The position numbers and the translations under genes are program-made. A stretch of 64,000 bases of DNA from an uncultured Eubacteriales bacterium (GTDB taxonomy: Bacteria; Bacillota; Clostridia; Christensenellales; Aristaeellaceae). A model generated the notes under the pieces. The model ran no database searches. It saw only the letters and a list, made by a program, of their open reading frames with translations, and had not been told where the DNA came from. Positions 34,001-39,659 of the stretch are shown piece by piece (position 1 is the stretch's first letter; every line of letters starts with the position of its first letter). The DNA lies in assembly GCA_902793605.1 (NCBI GenBank), contig CADBEB010000011.1, positions 31,358-95,357 on the forward strand, given 5' to 3'.

Positions 34001-36079
34001 GTCGGCAGCGCGGTGAAGATCGCCGGCCGGAATGACGTAAAGATTCAGGCGGTGACCACAGGATCCAGAGGATGGTCCAGGGGTTACGATACCTACAGCG
34101 ACGTGAACGCTTCCGGCTTAAAGCTCGATACGGCTCCGGATGCTTATGCCACCAACAATCTGACTTTCAACACTGGCATCGCCATCAACAGGGATGGGCA
34201 GGGAAACCGCAGTAAGTACACCCATATTTCCAGCCAGGCGGGAAAGGTCGAAATCACAGCTTCCAACGAAGGGCTGATCGCCTCGGCTACGGCCGGAGCT
34301 AAAGGCGGCGGCATCTTCGGTAACGTTACGTCGCATGCTACTACCAACGCGAACTTCAGCAACCTGATCTGGGTGGACGGCACCACTTTAAGCGGCGCAA
34401 AGGGCACGGACATCCGGTCCAACTTCGGCGAAGGCAACCGGCGCGCAGATTTCGAAAACAGTGCGTTTGCGACCCTGGAAGGCATCGGCCCGGATAAATC
34501 CACCGCAACGATGGCCGGCAACATGAAGGCGGAGATCCGCACAAACGATACCTCCAGCGTGGCTGGCGGCAGTTCCTTCACTCATCTGGCCGATACAGAT
34601 ATATACGTGCTGCTTGTCGCGGATGACCAAAAGGCCAGAACCGTCAGAGTCTCCTCCGTGTGCGATTTCTGCCTGGATAAGGAAGCTTTTGACAACGACA
34701 CAACCCGCGGGGATGCCTCTGCCCGTCTTAACAATACTCAGCGGCGTCTGAGCAGATTTAACGACGCGCTGAAAAACGGGTTCGCCAAGGCGCTGGCTCC
34801 TCTGAATAAGATCGAATCCACCGTGGATACCTATAACAGGGACGGAATCACCAAAGCCCGCTACGGCGAGGGAGAGGAAAGCCTGGCTTCCGGAGCGATC
34901 TACGTACTGGACATCCAAGCCTTGCTTACCCGGGACGTTCAGATGAGCTTTGAGGAGATCGGAAAATTCAGGCTGTGGACCAATGCCGCGGTTTATTCGG
35001 ATGTCTTCCTGCTGCCCAACGCGGCGCGGATGTACATGGCGGGGGGCCGGCTCAGATATGTCACCGACGTCATTAGCGGCGACGCGCTGAACGATGGTCG
35101 GACCCATGACATTGACATCATCACGGCCCTGACGCCGGATGCTTTTGCCGAACCTGTGATTCCTATCGGCAGCGCCGGTTCTCTGGACTTCCGGTCCGGC
35201 ACGCTGCTGATTCCGGAATATTCCGATCTGGAGCTGTATGTGCATGAGCTTTCAGCCAGCTGGTTTACCGACCTTGTCAGAAACGGTACCCTGCGCGTTT
35301 TGCAGGCGGATCAGGACAGCATAAACGCCTGCGCGCTGGAGGGCGAAGTTCTGCCCGAGGGCCGGATGATCGAGGGGCTGATCGAGGACGAACTGAAGGA
35401 CGGCTGGAAACGCTATTGGATCGGCGTTTCTCCCGCGGCCGCGGAGCAGGAAGACCAGGTGCTATACTACCTGATGGTCAACGGGGAAACCGACGAAATG
35501 AAAGCCTTCCGTACCAGCGTGTCAGCGGAAAGAAGGGGAGAGGCCCCAACGGAAATGTCCCTGTTCTTCTATCGGGACAGCAAGTCCGACCGCAGAGGTG
35601 AAAACCGGTACAACATTATGCTCTTTGACACACCGGCGGAGGAAATGAACCTGGCAAAAATCGTAACCAATGTACTGGAAAACCGGGAGATGGAGATGCC
35701 GACACCCCTGCGGGTTGTGCTGCGCCGCTTCGACCTGGATGGCGCGGATCTGCCCGGCTGCAGCATCTCGGATCACCTGTTCGCGATGAACGACGGAACT
35801 GATGGGACAGTCAGTATGTTCGACGGTTTCTATCAGGCAGTGATTACCAGTGACGTCTTTGATTCCGCCTATACGCGGGTCGAGGGGATTTCCGGGCTGA
35901 ATCCCGTGTTCACGATCAAAGCCAATCAGCCCATCTGGCCCACCTGGACGGGGGAAGATACGGCAGAGGATCTGAATGGCACGAACTACCGCCTGGAGAA
36001 AGACGGCTGGTATGCGGACGATGTGTTCGAGGCCAGGATATCGAGCTCCAATGCATCTGATCCTGTTGTTTTCCCCTGA
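16094..36079 (+). CDS. Giant secreted LktA-like filamentous adhesin (6,661 residues)
   Basis: One uninterrupted 20-kb frame. The ATG at 16094 follows GGGGGAAAGAGA; an upstream in-frame start at 16049 lacks a site. The signal peptide is MGNFEKAKRITAMALILCMV, probable cleavage near LALA-EE (about residue 37). Order: eleven 16-residue acidic repeats (130-305); an Ala/Pro segment; calcium-binding-like repeats with GDGVDT, GFGDD and GTGDDT (about 562-665); beta-helix-type repeats; InlB-B/Flg_new-like modules (about 1370-2120); a helical insert (about 2580-2890); a highly charged helical stretch (about 3430-3550); then a very long array of Ala/Gly/Val-rich beta-helical repeats resembling leukotoxin LktA-family adhesins (to about residue 6150); and a non-repetitive C-terminus with CDFC. 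No LPXTG motif, SLH domain or C-terminal membrane helix is present, so its attachment is unknown. Role in adhesion or biofilm is inferred from the architecture. Confidence 0.85.
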   Translation: MGNFEKAKRITAMALILCMVLGDIPGRTFNNPSLALAEESSENNNPEDTIIESKDSPVMKESVKEESAASGSLPAVSDPSENAAADGGNSAAESDSTPVASDPAESPVIDNTASAKTSGEEDQSGNISEPAENPDENKPTEDNAEAAGYPDTNEPVADNAIPAENSDENKPTEDNAKPAENSDENEPTEDNAKPAENSDENEPTEDNAKPAENSGENAPTEDNAKPAENPDKNEPVVDNAIPAENSGENAPTEDNAETAENPDTDVATEGNAAPAGNPDTDVATEGNAALAENPDTDVPAEGHTESTVDPEAAQVNEDAVENSEEKDGSLSAEKPTEQTEENNGADEQTEDELTVFSGDTSMALRSAAPLGVSLAAAPAAAVPLAAATPADASDPSLTKSALQAEIDNALLAVTGKLTGRVQVILSRNTTYESDIETKISIGDREKADDFELEISAEDAGADGMQGEGKTVVKGNITIHGIKVIMNSIILDPDHTITVKNRDDSTVAAYRSQGGELILNGSKNFPNEMTVKVGDKSRATITTTDDDDIINLELTQGAEGAIISTGDGVDTVNLNQSGGVVDIKTGFGDDRLSLVIGDKIKSLDVDTGDSNDTVNIIDSGKAENGVNIFTGTGDDTVSIDVRDNAGSMTVDSGAGSDVISITKGDHFTLENRDYENYSTPNESPNINTDAVVTLKGSDRMDRITIDASTALALKGVQIESESDGASVHLKGELANIENPITEIKDKDGKATGFRLHTRLNSEVEEQDYTLDLNYGANHYTDTLKNKRTVTLTATGDTFTYDGRNVESFTNYVLKSQTAGLKRITVTGAGMGTYLANFVLDADQTLDQDEHITVNELSAENIDVVLLGKTIDINGKVEARSLWAESARGTVSIMANLAEFKEQSFGDFLANMFSVRDTATINVNSGAKIHVEQDVSLVARVKHSGGMLTFLPTQVNLVNVKLAEAAINIRNGAEIQADEGNVTAEARIKTVTGYDYDDATNTEVANKTGMPVAVTVILNKALVTVEQGARIRTGTVTSDGEVQQKGGDVNLITESNVKTATYANSIEEIPSPVDVAVTVIVNQAKSLLQGTVEAGNKVMVSAQGEVKEETVATGASAQGALSGGFIATSVVLNDVDAIVDKTAVVKAGGNLRVETRQAGNATTKAISGATKPEDEDTPNVKSALKSLVLTLIKETFKHFKDQYDGADDVEKQVEKMFADVAEGDYSVRVAKVSDENDAKGSATVTTQNTTDQEGKSIVQATIQVTPAGGCKVTQVGYRYLKPGEDHYTYVYLLNSTGGGNDSFSGTFTVPSADVEIFARYTGEPNGEANANAAANQNNAGDVNIAGLVDDAAEGAGKAGDDLALDRAAPAEGAVPYTLTIKSTENGAVVTWNTGDDRKNLTQVYSGEKIRLIPNPKENPNPKEKFKLKENTLTVTYKITKDGKQVTKNDVVTADDQGRYIFTVPEGVADNRLTVNAVFVSEKEEEEKAVRNYQATGSIAVSVLNNNSHAIIEDGATVTAGGVVDLFGFKINRNTTTADGTAVEAKAGAKKKSDKPVPFLYSSYGVSGAEFAMALNSNVKDAVFGAITQTEDDSSSRNSPVFTMDSEKANQLQKVILSYYTKLEGSEAIMLGQGTRRTITLTRQADGTYKEEGGTYLLDNMHTVTQSGNQEKLQLHLTGLAVQNGTTVDVNFVFNDGGQHDSAGSEYLIANPIQISYNKLKEKNGNTIEMGTVAYVGNHQQADRYYFRVEPKTGAGYTIDARDTNDITGQNSNKAVLYASWVGADGKEQKAALKKDTGDALHTAENEWFFDAGKGSVTVPDGAVITIHAVFREDLRNIQKAKGYDAKEGNGDVTIETSQAKAGDEVTLVLKPAEEYMASGVQVEYYEIGGHTPKTLDATLTKVDDKTWKATFSMPQTDQDSTVNITPVFSKKDIELGKPANGTINRDDYEFSEKDGYTYANGQVTVLPSKQRIKDGYKVTKVTVKSGDNTWVFENTDSFTVSADMVTGDIKYLEITPDMDMKPIRVADTALENGKLSPVSHAADAGEEVVIKAEPEEGYRVKQGSMKAEILMGTESKQIVLKRGQDGNYSFTMPDNATKDTVVTLLCEFEPGSEEVKMSLGAAVSVGVLNSENAVEIKGGQVSAAQGYNLAGLTVGSKATTEALAGYSAGNIGIAGALGIQVVNSDNKVAIRKGGENSSITLNKGMIFMLSKGKIDLKLTADAKGKKTPEAKNTGVGAGIAVGVSNLNILGTIEDGKKLATFGKDGIPAISGITINAGQKYKDVITAKAGAVGGSSWAPVAAVDVSSVTSRAQMGRLDLSLLQKAVEAKAEKDRTETDKQILAGELPVSGKVKIKSAVAAAKAEFNRTVEADASSRGGSAAVGGAFAVAWTHDQADAILNQSLNATKAVSVTSSVGSATKLTAVSAVSGGVKSKKGDADQQGNKLLGGAANIAGKHGGMDANKIKNDGNARQKAETAESSIAAAGAFVLNVQNSSSLAEVRDGVSVITKGKLEVKSSNRTAGSIKADASATKSNTGIGVGVAINIVDMDNIARIGNGKIEAAELEVSAEIAAVPGKSVIWNEYSNTTTLKTALESQIKQGMMNLLPSPYDSMVALTGADGVIAKFAATFAEKLIRDLGMDKLVAMNAGQGIGDGFVNAGRIMLDRLIAFPQTLAAPFVNIFEEVKETFGYMDSEEDWSILLRDAIGTATTEMAGDAWQTVINKILKDGGNAVIGSAIGMVTDKLSGKGWDSSKVKKNLKDSLSGAMDSFLDTFINTVINKMGDRITVLNQGNIERAKAFKNELKRLFKEQGVKNVADDLYKELETTFREQVYDYEKYLIKYSEGSFLENAKKELWDCMRESSVAMTNELMDNLAGKLGVKFEKEPTNDRHMIITQAISGAGGSDDSGAGSLAVSVVLLNTAAEIKGGQEAVTVTGAMGVHAEELRRIRTYATAAVDARGEADNKDGEGESEQNKTGESAVKHVTAPDSKITVDVGVGGAAEFDRLTSATEPQIWLTPAYGYHLSDGDKLNATYKEPDSDEEHEFTVTVHAENGKFYIKPLEDIDAGRNLDDTIQVASTDLIVNVPVVFDETLRKLSTSTTVEFPDNPGNVHPINDFVTLEVKDREENDHNINTRPGEQVQIIVLNETEQNSRPRDQKVKDICVEYTDAKGAEKKLTLKNNDVIRTTSNSNEIVYIFNMPDGDVKDITVSFEPGKEDTDDTDASGRKVGVGAAVAVAYGKSTTEAKIGSRDAGVEAASLAVVAETEHEQQNYTTAGTDPLKGTATEKDPKEGSGKLNEKDIGIDASVSVFIVDNNVTASIANGTKVTTTGDPEQNLKASWNINGDAGEKGSQREKLTSGGVVVQALESGKTETRASSFATGSTTVIGGAVAVNVALSEIKTHAGGEIQAKGAVTLGAESASQDETYTFASAMGADVQRALNKFADKAEAAGKTVNKLTSGEYYEEYYQKEAKKNKEKNKTAARISDRLNDERVKDKDGDEANEHLNVSANVLRSQNAKVDGAEDADKAAGDAANQANDAADRDDVQAAQGNQKDKKLQIAAAVGVTVALHSAAVTVEGAVHAGSDVTFSAVNAGNFSTRSTAASITAEHAKGNIISAAVGISVNSNKATVDVKSDVTTNEYSKVDIASRLTMNMEEGFISRLPVQSLSGAVSGKGTSKSIAGAAAVTVSHAVSKAEVTGINAKLEGGAVSVTAFDQSKLGARAGGVNISTGANVGAGVSAAVIYSDNEVTASVADGVEVSAHTFRLDAVKKAITWENFVLPWKRTDVFTDSTMLSDEERAQVQTGLIDIHREATEWGYNYKVDLNLDTYALMKLFDAGNMLAFNNYYTAAIAGSLVTGTADEDGSANAFNGAGAFSIVRTDNRVKAKLGNGVFIHRPTVGKGGSADGVRIYAEDTSTARLIGGALAAGTAMNSWGVTATFLKDGDEARAETGTDVIIDAKKLTIGAKGDTSVQSLNAAASVNTSGDADSSIGGAVNILLMKNQAEAKLGDNVRLDADNGIDITAGSDMDLLLVSAGIAGAGKGIAAGGTAAYINDEAASLVTIGNRHAISAGDDVNISAKTTDRLLSVLASASAALSKNLAAAGAVNVLNSSAKGNVTLGAGDANSAVTSKNGSVAITGNTDTRATNITVSAAGSRGTAIGMSVNVNRFDRESIVEIAGGEGYTIQAAKDVLTSATGNDTTIMAGLAVAGSTKGLSLAGNLPVLLSKNRVKTHLGAGTVHAGGEAAFASHLDDHTYTIAGSIALANNDSAVGGTAMILKRTNEVTTDVGTSVITAEGSGRGLKDRVIGASDFSGIYVGATAGDTTIAAAAGAALADDIGVTGNVLFGFNTNTVRSDTSRATLNALNQAKTGGGSVTVEAKDDSQQVIISGGVNFGKLMGLGAAVVSLSAEKNVDALMGRATAYQDVNLTADNKDKIFELAVNGAFSQVLSVGIGAAIQSLGSKVNAIASGDVTAQTGSFALQANNTASMVNAAGVVAGSETTAASPVGALTVYSGRTNAILKSGTVEAAKAANVKANADKTIQTYTVGAAGSGKLALSGALTINSLKDVTRAQVLKDAIVKADTMDLTADSNYRDVAASAALAFGGTGAVAVNAMISVIKGSTLAELDGRTDLQSRLNIKATSDRDIINGVASLGAGFKGAGAGVTLMVLTAGDKLDQDAADLLTYGNADRKSEDTKVFDADSLVRQIKALGADTSALEHRTNADGSVQTSLAEDLQGNGHSDSSMNVGTDGKFDAASGYVNQGLQSAQDPGDKTPSEETEDIRNAKKLADYVSDTLPTDVVEARIGENAASVVAGGINVTAQQETKADLYGAAIGVGASFGVGISGAAAKLRSNVIATSLGHLDARNQNINIQAISRSGSVGEADAGEQARATELRERLGAYDNGSDEIAADDDQARKDQLNRSLWNKLNPMDRSIRVVGIAAGGSVGAGIAASIAAVRTDNITRANLGNYITNASAVNVDAHSDYDNVLAATIGAAGSGTFSASASVALALAQGTVESEIDGSARITGEKTKVSVTTHSVTGANAVAATIAGSGGVAAAAGVAIASNSLIQNTSVDRGFRMEADGGSLNVSGTSTTTADTYLLGVAGGMGAVGLSAAISKVKPTLNTTLGAKGEGTASLGNLSSVSVLNDSASTASANVLSLSGGAKSLQGSLLLVFNETDATAKLANVSAQEIGAVTVNADLEAKGDARLISVNVGGVAGGISVSYVDVNSKNRAIVDTDRISVTRSIGKLDVTTGANGHNKTEASTGAVAASVGGVSAGINASIARNRAMSLAEISGSKGLNVTGGVNLKSTTVGNAAADTIGMNIGLASVAASVSVASNEATSQANMKLKSALLADLNAEATVTGETKASQTTGGGALLDVKANIAQAHGRTNALVDVDLAAAANSANPFGISAVSRGTNQVTTDVGNQSFGAISAVMVGGLAESEDLYSAKVTLGKDNFTLSKLNVQTGYETTVDTKTSPAKGGVDVNLGKIGYNAAIARSRTNAGAELVLDGTMLTVKGGPLDVTSSGKATANAEVRSTEVNLGAITIGVSKSEADLSANQAATLKLRSGSINGTKKLNVKSIVEKAEATANVGTPGVREADKTRVSVAVASVESNKSAAKENIASTASVLGESGRNTITAEAMDVHAVNADGVTTKAIGRSDGAFSAGLVTVGNLDATGEASDRFSVVIRGVKATIGSDLSLKAQTNTSAQGIGAAPGSLSVVNGSISEVRANVGSEADRQTAKVLIDDDVRLMTVQGQVNILARNQGEANASMRSRNQYSVLGLASSSQPTNSWYDTGVIIGDRAEINGQSGLNVASGTDAKAISKLDADGLGLILNSGTMKGENHVHEVNSLMVGKESKLISGGDISLSVDSKTDADAQTEYNGGFGIIGKMGIYADSEIDRDAAILIRDNATIEAANGSVNIASIIGKNDRILTTATQRVSKAVELGKSHSTVNSTANNTISVGSAVKIAGRNDVKIQAVTTGSRGWSRGYDTYSDVNASGLKLDTAPDAYATNNLTFNTGIAINRDGQGNRSKYTHISSQAGKVEITASNEGLIASATAGAKGGGIFGNVTSHATTNANFSNLIWVDGTTLSGAKGTDIRSNFGEGNRRADFENSAFATLEGIGPDKSTATMAGNMKAEIRTNDTSSVAGGSSFTHLADTDIYVLLVADDQKARTVRVSSVCDFCLDKEAFDNDTTRGDASARLNNTQRRLSRFNDALKNGFAKALAPLNKIESTVDTYNRDGITKARYGEGEESLASGAIYVLDIQALLTRDVQMSFEEIGKFRLWTNAAVYSDVFLLPNAARMYMAGGRLRYVTDVISGDALNDGRTHDIDIITALTPDAFAEPVIPIGSAGSLDFRSGTLLIPEYSDLELYVHELSASWFTDLVRNGTLRVLQADQDSINACALEGEVLPEGRMIEGLIEDELKDGWKRYWIGVSPAAAEQEDQVLYYLMVNGETDEMKAFRTSVSAERRGEAPTEMSLFFYRDSKSDRRGENRYNIMLFDTPAEEMNLAKIVTNVLENREMEMPTPLRVVLRRFDLDGADLPGCSISDHLFAMNDGTDGTVSMFDGFYQAVITSDVFDSAYTRVEGISGLNPVFTIKANQPIWPTWTGEDTAEDLNGTNYRLEKDGWYADDVFEARISSSNASDPVVFP
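16481..17008 (+). repeat. Eleven 48-base tandem repeats encoding acidic 16-residue units
   Basis: Units begin at 16481 and recur every 48 bases to 17008. The consensus is PAENSDENEPTEDNAK. Units at 16577-16768 are almost identical in DNA, while the first and last units have diverged. The array forms a disordered acidic stalk after the signal peptide. It is protein-coding, not a CRISPR. Confidence 0.95.
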
Positions 36080-36102
36080 AAAGCCGAGCATCGCTTTTAT
36101 GT

Positions 36103-36135
36103 GACTGCCTGCCGTCCATAGGGCGGCAGGCAGTC
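36103..36135 (+). terminator. Hairpin between adhesin and protease genes
   Basis: Perfect 12-base stem GACTGCCTGCCG (36103-36114) / CGGCAGGCAGTC (36124-36135) with a nine-base loop. There is no T tract, so it may be a weak terminator or a transcript-stabilising hairpin allowing read-through to the protease. Confidence 0.6.
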
Positions 36136-36177
36136 AGAATTCAATGGAGAAAACCCGCCGCAGCGAGGAGGAATGAC

Positions 36178-38244
36178 ATGCGAAAACAATGGCATTGGGC
36201 TGTGCTTCTGCTGCTGCTTTGCCTGTTTCCCGGGCACATGAAGGCAGAGGAACCCGCCGGCTGGACGGTAATGTTCTACTTTTGCGGATCTGACCTGGAA
36301 TCCAAATATGGGTTCGCGTCGGAGAATCTGATGGAGATCACCGAGTGCTTGAGCCCCTCCAGCATGCTTCCGGAGCTGGCCCTGCGCAATCACCAGACCG
36401 TTGATCCGGAACTCCTGGCTGAACCGGCGAAAGTAAACGTTGTGATTGAAACCGGCGGCAGCCGTGCCTGGAAAATGGACTCCCTTATGGACATCGACGC
36501 GGACCACCTTCAGCGTTGGCACTTTGATCCGGACCAGGAAAATCTCTTTTCACTGGACGAAACGCTTGAGCTGAAGAGCATGGCGGACCCCGAAAGCCTG
36601 GCTGATTTCATCCAATGGGGCGCCCGGACCTATCCTGCGGAACGGTACGCCCTGGTGCTGTGGGATCATGGCGGAGGCAGCAAAACCGGCCTGCTGATAG
36701 ACGAGCTCTTTCAGAACGACGTGATGAACCTGCCTGAGCTGCAAAGCGCCTTTCAGGCCGGAAGCATTCATTTTGACGCGGTATTGATGGACGCCTGTAT
36801 GATGGCGAATCTGGAAACGGCCTGTGCTATTCATGAGTACGCGGATTACCTTATCGCCTCCGAGGAGCTTGTGGCCGGACAGGGCACCGCCATCAATCTG
36901 TGGCTCCAGGAACTGTACAACAATCCGACGGTGGACGGCCTGGGCCTTGGGCGCAACATCTGTGAAATGACCCAGATCAAATATGCTAATCTGGACAATG
37001 CTCAGGCCAGGGACACCATGACCTGGTCGGTCATTGACCTGTCCAGGATCGAAGCAGTGCTTAAAAACTTCGATACGTTTTACCGGGTGCTGCTCAATTC
37101 GATTATCCCTTACCCGGAACTGGTGAGAGCATATGTGTCTCTTGTGATCGAGTCGGATGAATACGGGAACGGAAGGGATGCCATGCATGATCTGGCCTGC
37201 CTGTTCTATGAAAGTTCTTCCTTCAGTTTTCTGGATTACCGGCTGCGTACAGACATGCTCCAGTCCCTGCGGGAGGCGGTGGTTTATGCGATTCACGGGC
37301 CGGGGCGCGCGACGGCGCGGGGGCTTTCCTTCTGCTGTGCACTTGGCTTCAACCATGAGGAGCTGGATCGTTACGCCATTAACTGTCCGAGCGCAAATTA
37401 CCTTGCTTTCCTTGATGCCATCTCCGATTGGGAGGCGCCGGAAAGGGTATATGAAACCGCGATGCGCGCTCCCGAAATCTCAGGCCTGGACGAATATCAG
37501 ATTATTCTGGAAAAGCGTCTCGACGCAAATGGTTTCCCCTGCCTTTTTGTCAGCGACAGGGACGCCGAAAACATACGGGAAATCGGATACGAACTGCTTC
37601 AGAAAAAAGAGGATGACGGTCAGTTCCTTTCTCTGGGAAGCACTATCTGTACCGTTCTGGAGTATAAGGAACACGGAGTGCTTTATATGCCCGAAAAGAT
37701 TGGCCAATGGCCCTCTGTCGATAACGTCCTGTGCTGCATGAACCTTGTCAAAATCGATTATGTCAATAACTGTTTTGTCTTTGAAATCCCCATTCAGATC
37801 GGCCGGGAGGAAGCCATTCTGCGCTGCGGAAGATTGTCCAACCGGCTCCTGGATTCCGTTTTCACGGCGGATGATGAGATCAATCAATATACGGTCTATG
37901 GCGTCTGGGACGGGTATGACGATGATACGGATCTGCCGAACCGAAATGTCCAATCTCTTGCTCAGCTGGCAGGGCGTGAGTACCAGATTCTTTACCCGGT
38001 TATCACGGGATCCGAGGAGGAAATCTGGCACGCTTCCGGGCCTCTGACCATGTATCGGTCACTGGAGGTAAAGGAAACCTCCCTGCCTGCCGGATCATAC
38101 GAAATGGACTATATGGTCAATGATATTTTTGGACGAACCCATGTGGTGGATACCGTTAAAATGTACTGGGACGGCCAAACCGTTACTTTCCCGGAGGACC
38201 TGTCCTGGACCGGAAAAGTAATCATCAATCCGGTGCTTGACTAG
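36178..38244 (+). CDS. Secreted clostripain-family (C11) cysteine peptidase
   Basis: A 688-residue exported protein: signal peptide MRKQWHWAVLLLLLCLFPG with cleavage near MKA-EE (about residue 23). The C11 catalytic pair is visible: His164 in ALVLWDHGGGS and Cys207 in LMDACMMANLE. WTVMFYFCGSDLES marks the first strand of the fold. Clostripain-type enzymes cut after Arg or Lys and often mature by self-cleavage. The C-terminal 250 residues are not assigned. GAGGAGG lies before the ATG. It lies 98 bases after the adhesin gene with no clear promoter between, so it may process the adhesin or its partners; that link is inference from position. Confidence 0.85.
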   Translation: MRKQWHWAVLLLLLCLFPGHMKAEEPAGWTVMFYFCGSDLESKYGFASENLMEITECLSPSSMLPELALRNHQTVDPELLAEPAKVNVVIETGGSRAWKMDSLMDIDADHLQRWHFDPDQENLFSLDETLELKSMADPESLADFIQWGARTYPAERYALVLWDHGGGSKTGLLIDELFQNDVMNLPELQSAFQAGSIHFDAVLMDACMMANLETACAIHEYADYLIASEELVAGQGTAINLWLQELYNNPTVDGLGLGRNICEMTQIKYANLDNAQARDTMTWSVIDLSRIEAVLKNFDTFYRVLLNSIIPYPELVRAYVSLVIESDEYGNGRDAMHDLACLFYESSSFSFLDYRLRTDMLQSLREAVVYAIHGPGRATARGLSFCCALGFNHEELDRYAINCPSANYLAFLDAISDWEAPERVYETAMRAPEISGLDEYQIILEKRLDANGFPCLFVSDRDAENIREIGYELLQKKEDDGQFLSLGSTICTVLEYKEHGVLYMPEKIGQWPSVDNVLCCMNLVKIDYVNNCFVFEIPIQIGREEAILRCGRLSNRLLDSVFTADDEINQYTVYGVWDGYDDDTDLPNRNVQSLAQLAGREYQILYPVITGSEEEIWHASGPLTMYRSLEVKETSLPAGSYEMDYMVNDIFGRTHVVDTVKMYWDGQTVTFPEDLSWTGKVIINPVLD

Positions 38245-38341
38245 CATTCCCCCTTGCCAGGCATAAGTTCTCTCGTAACACAAAAGAACTGGCGTAACTG
38301 AAGCCGGAAACAGAGGGATGGCAGCGCTCATCCGAAATGGA

Positions 38342-38347
38342 TATAAT
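38342..38347 (+). promoter_or_regulatory. Possible -10 box of the two-component system genes
   Basis: TATAAT at 38342-38347, about 40 bases before the kinase start, without a clear -35 hexamer. The weak -35 fits an activated promoter. Confidence 0.4.
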
Positions 38348-38387
38348 GGATTGAAACTGATCATCATTGCGAAAGAAGGGGTTGACA

Positions 38388-39659
38388 GTGGGGTATTTCT
38401 CGATTGAGCTTCAGGAACAGGTCAACACACTGATGCTGCCCTTTTTAGCTCTGATTGGGCTGGCTTTTGCTGTGACCGTCGATCCCTATATAAAAAAACA
38501 AACCAGAAGGATCCTGCTTGCGGTTGATGTCATCGAGCTAACCGTTCTTGTGATCAGCTGTATTTCCAACGGGTTGGAATCGGCACGGAATCCGGGGTAT
38601 GTGATCCCGCGGATCGCTTTATCCGTTTACCTCTATATTATGCGTCCCGCAATTATCGTGCTTCTTATATATCTTGTATGGGACAATCCCCGACGGTGTT
38701 TTTTCTGGATTCCCGCTGTCATTAACCTGCTCATTTATCTGACAGCATTCTTCAAGCCCTGGACATTCTATATTTCAGCAGATGGCGATTTTATTCGCGG
38801 CCCGCTGGGCTACACTGCTCATGCGACCAGCCTTCTGCTGCTGGTCAGTCAGCTGATCATCACACTGACCAAATTCGGGCGGATTCATGGAACAGAAAGA
38901 CTGGTTCCCATTGCCAATACCGTAATCATCCTGATTGGAGCATTTATGGATTCCCGATGCCAGCAAAGCGGGACCATCAGTTTTGCGGAAATTGCGACGG
39001 TTTTCTGCTGCGTTTTCTATTACATCTGGCTGCATCTTCAGTTTGTGCGGGAACATGAGCACGCTCTGATGGCAGAACAGCGGATTCAGATCATGATTTC
39101 CCAGATTCAGCCGCATTTCCTGTATAACACACTGACGACAATCCAGACGCTCTGTCTGGAAAATCCCCGGAAAGCGGCTGCCATCACGGAGCGGTTTGCC
39201 ACCTACCTGCGACAGAATATTGATTCTCTGAGCGAATCCTCCCTGATCCCTTTTCGCAAGGAACTGGATCACACCCTGGTTTACGCGCAGATTGAAATGG
39301 AACGCTTTCCTCATGTTCATCTGGATTACGAGATTGAAGACGAAGATTTCCTGATCCCGGCGCTGACCATTCAACCCCTGGTGGAAAACGCCATTCGCCA
39401 TGGGGTAAGGGGAAATACCCGCGGTCAGATCGACATATCCACAAACCTTCTCTCTGACTGCCATGAAATTGTCATTCAGGATAACGGAAAGGGGTTTTCA
39501 CCCGGGAACCTTCCGGCGAAAGAGGGTTCGCACATTGGTATTCAGAATGTGCGGGAACGTCTGCAAAGGCTTTGCAGCGGAACAATGAATATAGAAAGTT
39601 CAGAGGGGCATGGCACCCGCGTGACCATTCATATTCCCCTTGGAAAGGAGAACCCATGA
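38388..39659 (+). CDS. LytS-type sensor histidine kinase
   Basis: A membrane histidine kinase of about 423 residues. The frame opens at a TTG (38367), but the GTG at 38388 has AAGGGG six bases upstream, so I place the start there. About six hydrophobic helices occupy residues 10-215. The His_kinase (PF06580-type) motif QIQPHFLYNTL contains His243. The ATPase domain has LTIQPLVENAIRHG and NGKGFS. The protein belongs to the group that usually pairs with LytTR regulators, but here the downstream regulator has a different output domain. It overlaps that regulator by four bases (ATGA), so they form a cognate pair. The sensed signal is unknown. Confidence 0.88.
   Translation: MGYFSIELQEQVNTLMLPFLALIGLAFAVTVDPYIKKQTRRILLAVDVIELTVLVISCISNGLESARNPGYVIPRIALSVYLYIMRPAIIVLLIYLVWDNPRRCFFWIPAVINLLIYLTAFFKPWTFYISADGDFIRGPLGYTAHATSLLLLVSQLIITLTKFGRIHGTERLVPIANTVIILIGAFMDSRCQQSGTISFAEIATVFCCVFYYIWLHLQFVREHEHALMAEQRIQIMISQIQPHFLYNTLTTIQTLCLENPRKAAAITERFATYLRQNIDSLSESSLIPFRKELDHTLVYAQIEMERFPHVHLDYEIEDEDFLIPALTIQPLVENAIRHGVRGNTRGQIDISTNLLSDCHEIVIQDNGKGFSPGNLPAKEGSHIGIQNVRERLQRLCSGTMNIESSEGHGTRVTIHIPLGKENP

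Noticed and set aside
17009..35245. Many long minus-strand open frames (for example 30569-33043, 824 residues)
   Set aside because: They lie opposite the adhesin gene, lack ribosome binding sites and recognisable domains, and their composition follows from the GC-rich repeat coding on the plus strand.
36103..36135. Strong terminator that would separate the protease from the adhesin
   Set aside because: The stem is strong, but there is no T-run, so complete termination is not supported.
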